A program made the position numbers and the translations under genes. The notes under the pieces are model-generated. The model was not told the DNA's origin and did not search any database. It saw only the letters and a list, made by a program, of their open reading frames with translations. DNA of 16,747 nt from Fervidibacter sp032160945 (GTDB lineage Bacteria; Armatimonadota; Fervidibacteria; Fervidibacterales; Fervidibacteraceae), in the NCBI GenBank assembly GCA_032160945.1, contig JAVHTL010000069.1; one strand, written 5' to 3'. Each line of letters starts with the position of its first letter. Position 1 is the stretch's first letter. Below are positions 14,217-16,747 of the stretch, in pieces.

Positions 14217-16747
14217 ATGCAATCAGTTGAATTCAGGCAGGAAGTTTTAAATGTCAAGTTGGCGGAGTTATTGGCACAACGAGGCTTAGTCGCTTTGCCT
14301 GAACAGCGACTGCCTGAGGCGCTTCCTGATGTTCTCGTCATTTTCCGAGGCTTGCGGTTGAACATTGAAGGGGAAATTGGTGACCAAGTTGGCGCTGAGC
14401 AGAGGGCTTGGGGCAAAGCGAGCGAACGGGTGCAACGCGATATCGCCCACATTTCTGTTGCCTTACTTTATCCTCCACACTTGCGCCGCGAACCTTTGGA
14501 GAACTTACCCAAAGCCATTGAGCAGGCAAATTTGAAATTTGCTGTTTGCATTCCGCCAATCCCAGAAAAACCCCAGTGGCTTGAAGGTGATATTGATGCT
14601 CTGTGCCATGTGCTTCAAACCGCTTACGAGCAACTCGCTTCCGAAGACGCTGTGCAAAAGGCTGCAGGTTTGCTTAAGGAAGCCATTCAATTCCCATCTC
14701 GCGAGATGATCACTGCTGGCGTCTCCATTGATCGCGTGGCTTACCCTTTGGGTATCCCACCGGAGAGCGTGTCCAAGCAAAAGAGCCACCAAGTGACATC
14801 AATTGCTCAAATCGCTTCATTGGTGCTTGCAAACGCTATGCTGTTTCAAGAAGAATTGGCTCAAGTTGACCACCGCGTAAAGCGGTTGCGTCAATGTCTT
14901 GAAGCCGAAAATTTTGCCGATGATTTGCTGGAAGTTTGGCGGTTCGTCTTGCGCGAAATCAATTACCACGCTGTCTTTGACATTGCCCGCAAGGTTCTAC
15001 TTGAGTTGCCCAACACCCCGCAGATGGACAGAGCCTTGCGAAATTGTGCTGAAAAAGTTTTAGAAGTTGTCAAGATGAGGGTGGCTACGAGGCACGATGT
15101 CGCTGGTCGGCTTTATCACCTACTTTTAGGCGACATTGCCAAACCGCTCGGCACTTACTACACATCTATCCCAGCAGCAACTTTGCTGCTTCGTTTAGCA
15201 TTTGAGCCCAGCCGTTGGCGAGTTGCGTGGGATGACAGTGACACTGTCGGCAAATTGCGAATTGCCGATTTCGCTTGTGGGACGGGAACTTTGCTGATGG
15301 CAGCGTTGCAGGCTATCCTTGACAACTTTTTGAGAGTTGCTTGGCGCAATGGCGAAGATTTGCCGACACAGCGAAGGAAGTTGCTCAAGGTTTTGTTGGA
15401 GGAAGGAATTTGGGGCATGGATGTTTTACAATCGGCAGTTCACTTGACTGCTACTGCTCTGACCTTGCCCATCCCCGAAGTGACTATCAAGGGCATGAAC
15501 CTTTACGCTTTGGACTTAGGAGTTCGTGGCGACGAAAAACGCTTGGGTAGCCTTGACCTACTTCGCGGCACGGCACAAGTGACCATCGCTTTAAGACCGT
15601 TCCCTGTTACGAGAACGAAAGGGAAACGGGTGACCGAAACGAGAGCCCAACAGGTTAAACTTCAACTGCCTGAAGATGGCTTTGACCTGATTTGCATGAA
15701 CCCGCCATTTACGCGCAGTTGCGGTGACAATTTGCTTTTTGGTTCCTTCCCCCAAAAGGAGCGGAAGACGCTTCAACTGGAATTGCAAAAACTTATCCGA
15801 AAAGAAAGGCTATTTGCTTCGGCGTTGGCAGGGTTAGCACCAATTTTTGTAGCGTTGGCTGACCGCTACTTGAAGGAAAATGGTCGGTTGGCGCTTGTTT
15901 TGCCCAAAGCGTTGCTTTCGGGAGTGGAGTGGGAAAGAACGCGCAGATTGTTGATGAAGCGTTATGTTGTGGAATTTTTGGTTGTAAGTCACGACCCGCA
16001 CCGCTGGAACTTCTCCGATAACACAGATTTGAGCGAAGTTTTGATTGTCGCCCGCAAATTGCCCGAAAACGAACTAACGAAGAAGAATGTCGCACGAAAG
16101 CATAATCCATGCCTGCCGTTAGAAGATGAGAGCAGCATGTTGGACAAAACTGTTTGCATCAACCTGTGGCGCAATCCACGCAATTCAATAGAGGCTTTCT
16201 TCGTCGCAGAACCAATTCGCCGTCATGAAGTCCCTAACATTGAAGAAGACACCTTGCACATTTGGGTCGGAAACGATAAGTTTGGAGAAGCCTTCGCTTT
16301 GGACTGGGATGAATTTTGTCAACTTGACCATTGGCTTTTGCCCGTCGCTTACGCTCAAAGCGATTTGGTGCGTCAATTGCTCGCATTGATGTCTCAAAAC
16401 AAGTTGCCACTTTGCCCGCTGAAAGAGTTAGGTGAATTGGGACCCGACAGACGAGTGATTTGGAATACTTTCCAACCAGTGAATATCCCGCCCCGCTATC
16501 CTGCTTTTTGGGGACACGATGCCGAGAAAGTGACAACAATGCAACAAAAACCAAACGCTTACTTGCTCCCAAAAACCAAAAAGCGAACGCATGCGGAAAA
16601 ACTTTGGAAAAGAAGCGGACGCATCCTTATCGCTGAACGAATGCGGTTGAATACGCAACGGTTACCTGCAGTGCTAATGTCTGAACCTGTGCTTAGCAAT
16701 GTTTGGTGGCCGTTTCAGTTACAAGAGAGGTTGGAAGAGGATGCAAC
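14217..16747 (+). CDS. N6-adenine DNA methyltransferase with probable N-terminal nuclease domain, partial
   Basis: The frame stays open from ATG 14217 to the window edge, so 843 codons are visible and the C-terminus is missing. The SAM motif ADFACGTGTLL (D351) and the catalytic NPPF (495-498, in FDLICMNPPFTR) define a gamma-type N6-adenine methylase. LLGDIAKPLGTYYTSIPAATLLLRLAF precedes the SAM site, as in type I and IIG enzymes. The N-terminus has PDVLVIFRGLRLNIEGEIG: P37-D38 then E51-G-E53. This resembles a PD-(D/E)xK nuclease core with Glu in place of Lys, as in BamHI, followed by a helix with a conserved-looking Q and basic residues. A single-chain type IIG-like restriction-modification enzyme is likely. 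A BREX- or DISARM-type methylase is an alternative. It starts 46 bases after recR, right after an in-frame TGA. Confidence 0.88.
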   Translation, partial: MQSVEFRQEVLNVKLAELLAQRGLVALPEQRLPEALPDVLVIFRGLRLNIEGEIGDQVGAEQRAWGKASERVQRDIAHISVALLYPPHLRREPLENLPKAIEQANLKFAVCIPPIPEKPQWLEGDIDALCHVLQTAYEQLASEDAVQKAAGLLKEAIQFPSREMITAGVSIDRVAYPLGIPPESVSKQKSHQVTSIAQIASLVLANAMLFQEELAQVDHRVKRLRQCLEAENFADDLLEVWRFVLREINYHAVFDIARKVLLELPNTPQMDRALRNCAEKVLEVVKMRVATRHDVAGRLYHLLLGDIAKPLGTYYTSIPAATLLLRLAFEPSRWRVAWDDSDTVGKLRIADFACGTGTLLMAALQAILDNFLRVAWRNGEDLPTQRRKLLKVLLEEGIWGMDVLQSAVHLTATALTLPIPEVTIKGMNLYALDLGVRGDEKRLGSLDLLRGTAQVTIALRPFPVTRTKGKRVTETRAQQVKLQLPEDGFDLICMNPPFTRSCGDNLLFGSFPQKERKTLQLELQKLIRKERLFASALAGLAPIFVALADRYLKENGRLALVLPKALLSGVEWERTRRLLMKRYVVEFLVVSHDPHRWNFSDNTDLSEVLIVARKLPENELTKKNVARKHNPCLPLEDESSMLDKTVCINLWRNPRNSIEAFFVAEPIRRHEVPNIEEDTLHIWVGNDKFGEAFALDWDEFCQLDHWLLPVAYAQSDLVRQLLALMSQNKLPLCPLKELGELGPDRRVIWNTFQPVNIPPRYPAFWGHDAEKVTTMQQKPNAYLLPKTKKRTHAEKLWKRSGRILIAERMRLNTQRLPAVLMSEPVLSNVWWPFQLQERLEEDA

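Overview
The window is ordinary bacterial chromosome, densely packed with housekeeping genes. It also holds one clear selfish element (an intein inside mutS) and, at the right edge, the beginning of a restriction-modification-like gene. Bacterial origin follows from mutS, prmC, recR, tatA, a cold-shock gene with a strong Shine-Dalgarno site, and sigma70-type promoters. A demethylmenaquinone methyltransferase suggests menaquinone respiration. GC content looks balanced, with heavy use of TTG for Leu and GAA for Glu. My guess is a deep-branching, perhaps thermophilic, uncultured lineage such as Fervidibacteria/Armatimonadota. This is low confidence and rests only on general style.

Left part, + strand: mutS (151-4104) carries a 436-residue LAGLIDADG intein (2071-3378) inserted inside the Walker A motif, between the Lys and the Ser of GKS. 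It is followed by an orphan membrane sensor histidine kinase (4203-5243). Next is a minus-strand operon read right to left: prmC (8466-7603), a membrane-anchored TPR protein, a glyoxalase-II-like metallo-beta-lactamase hydrolase, and an unusual protein made of RQC and HRDC domains with no helicase. Divergent from prmC is leucyl aminopeptidase pepA (8571-10067). The prmC/pepA gap holds a long inverted repeat.

Middle: a cold-shock protein gene (10215-10430) has its own extended -10 promoter, a GC-rich structured leader of about 100 nt and a strong terminator. Convergent with it is menG/ubiE (minus), which is divergent from tatA (+). TatA in turn converges on sucC (minus), which has no sucD beside it.

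Right part, + strand: a small MerR/excisionase-like HTH protein, then a promoter overlaid by a perfect 16-bp palindrome, then ybaB (ebfC) and recR. The last gene is a large N6-adenine DNA methyltransferase open to the window edge. Its N-terminus looks like a PD-(D/E)xK-type nuclease domain, which suggests a single-chain restriction-modification or defence enzyme.

No stretch longer than 300 bases lacks a gene. No tRNA, rRNA, CRISPR array or IS element was seen.
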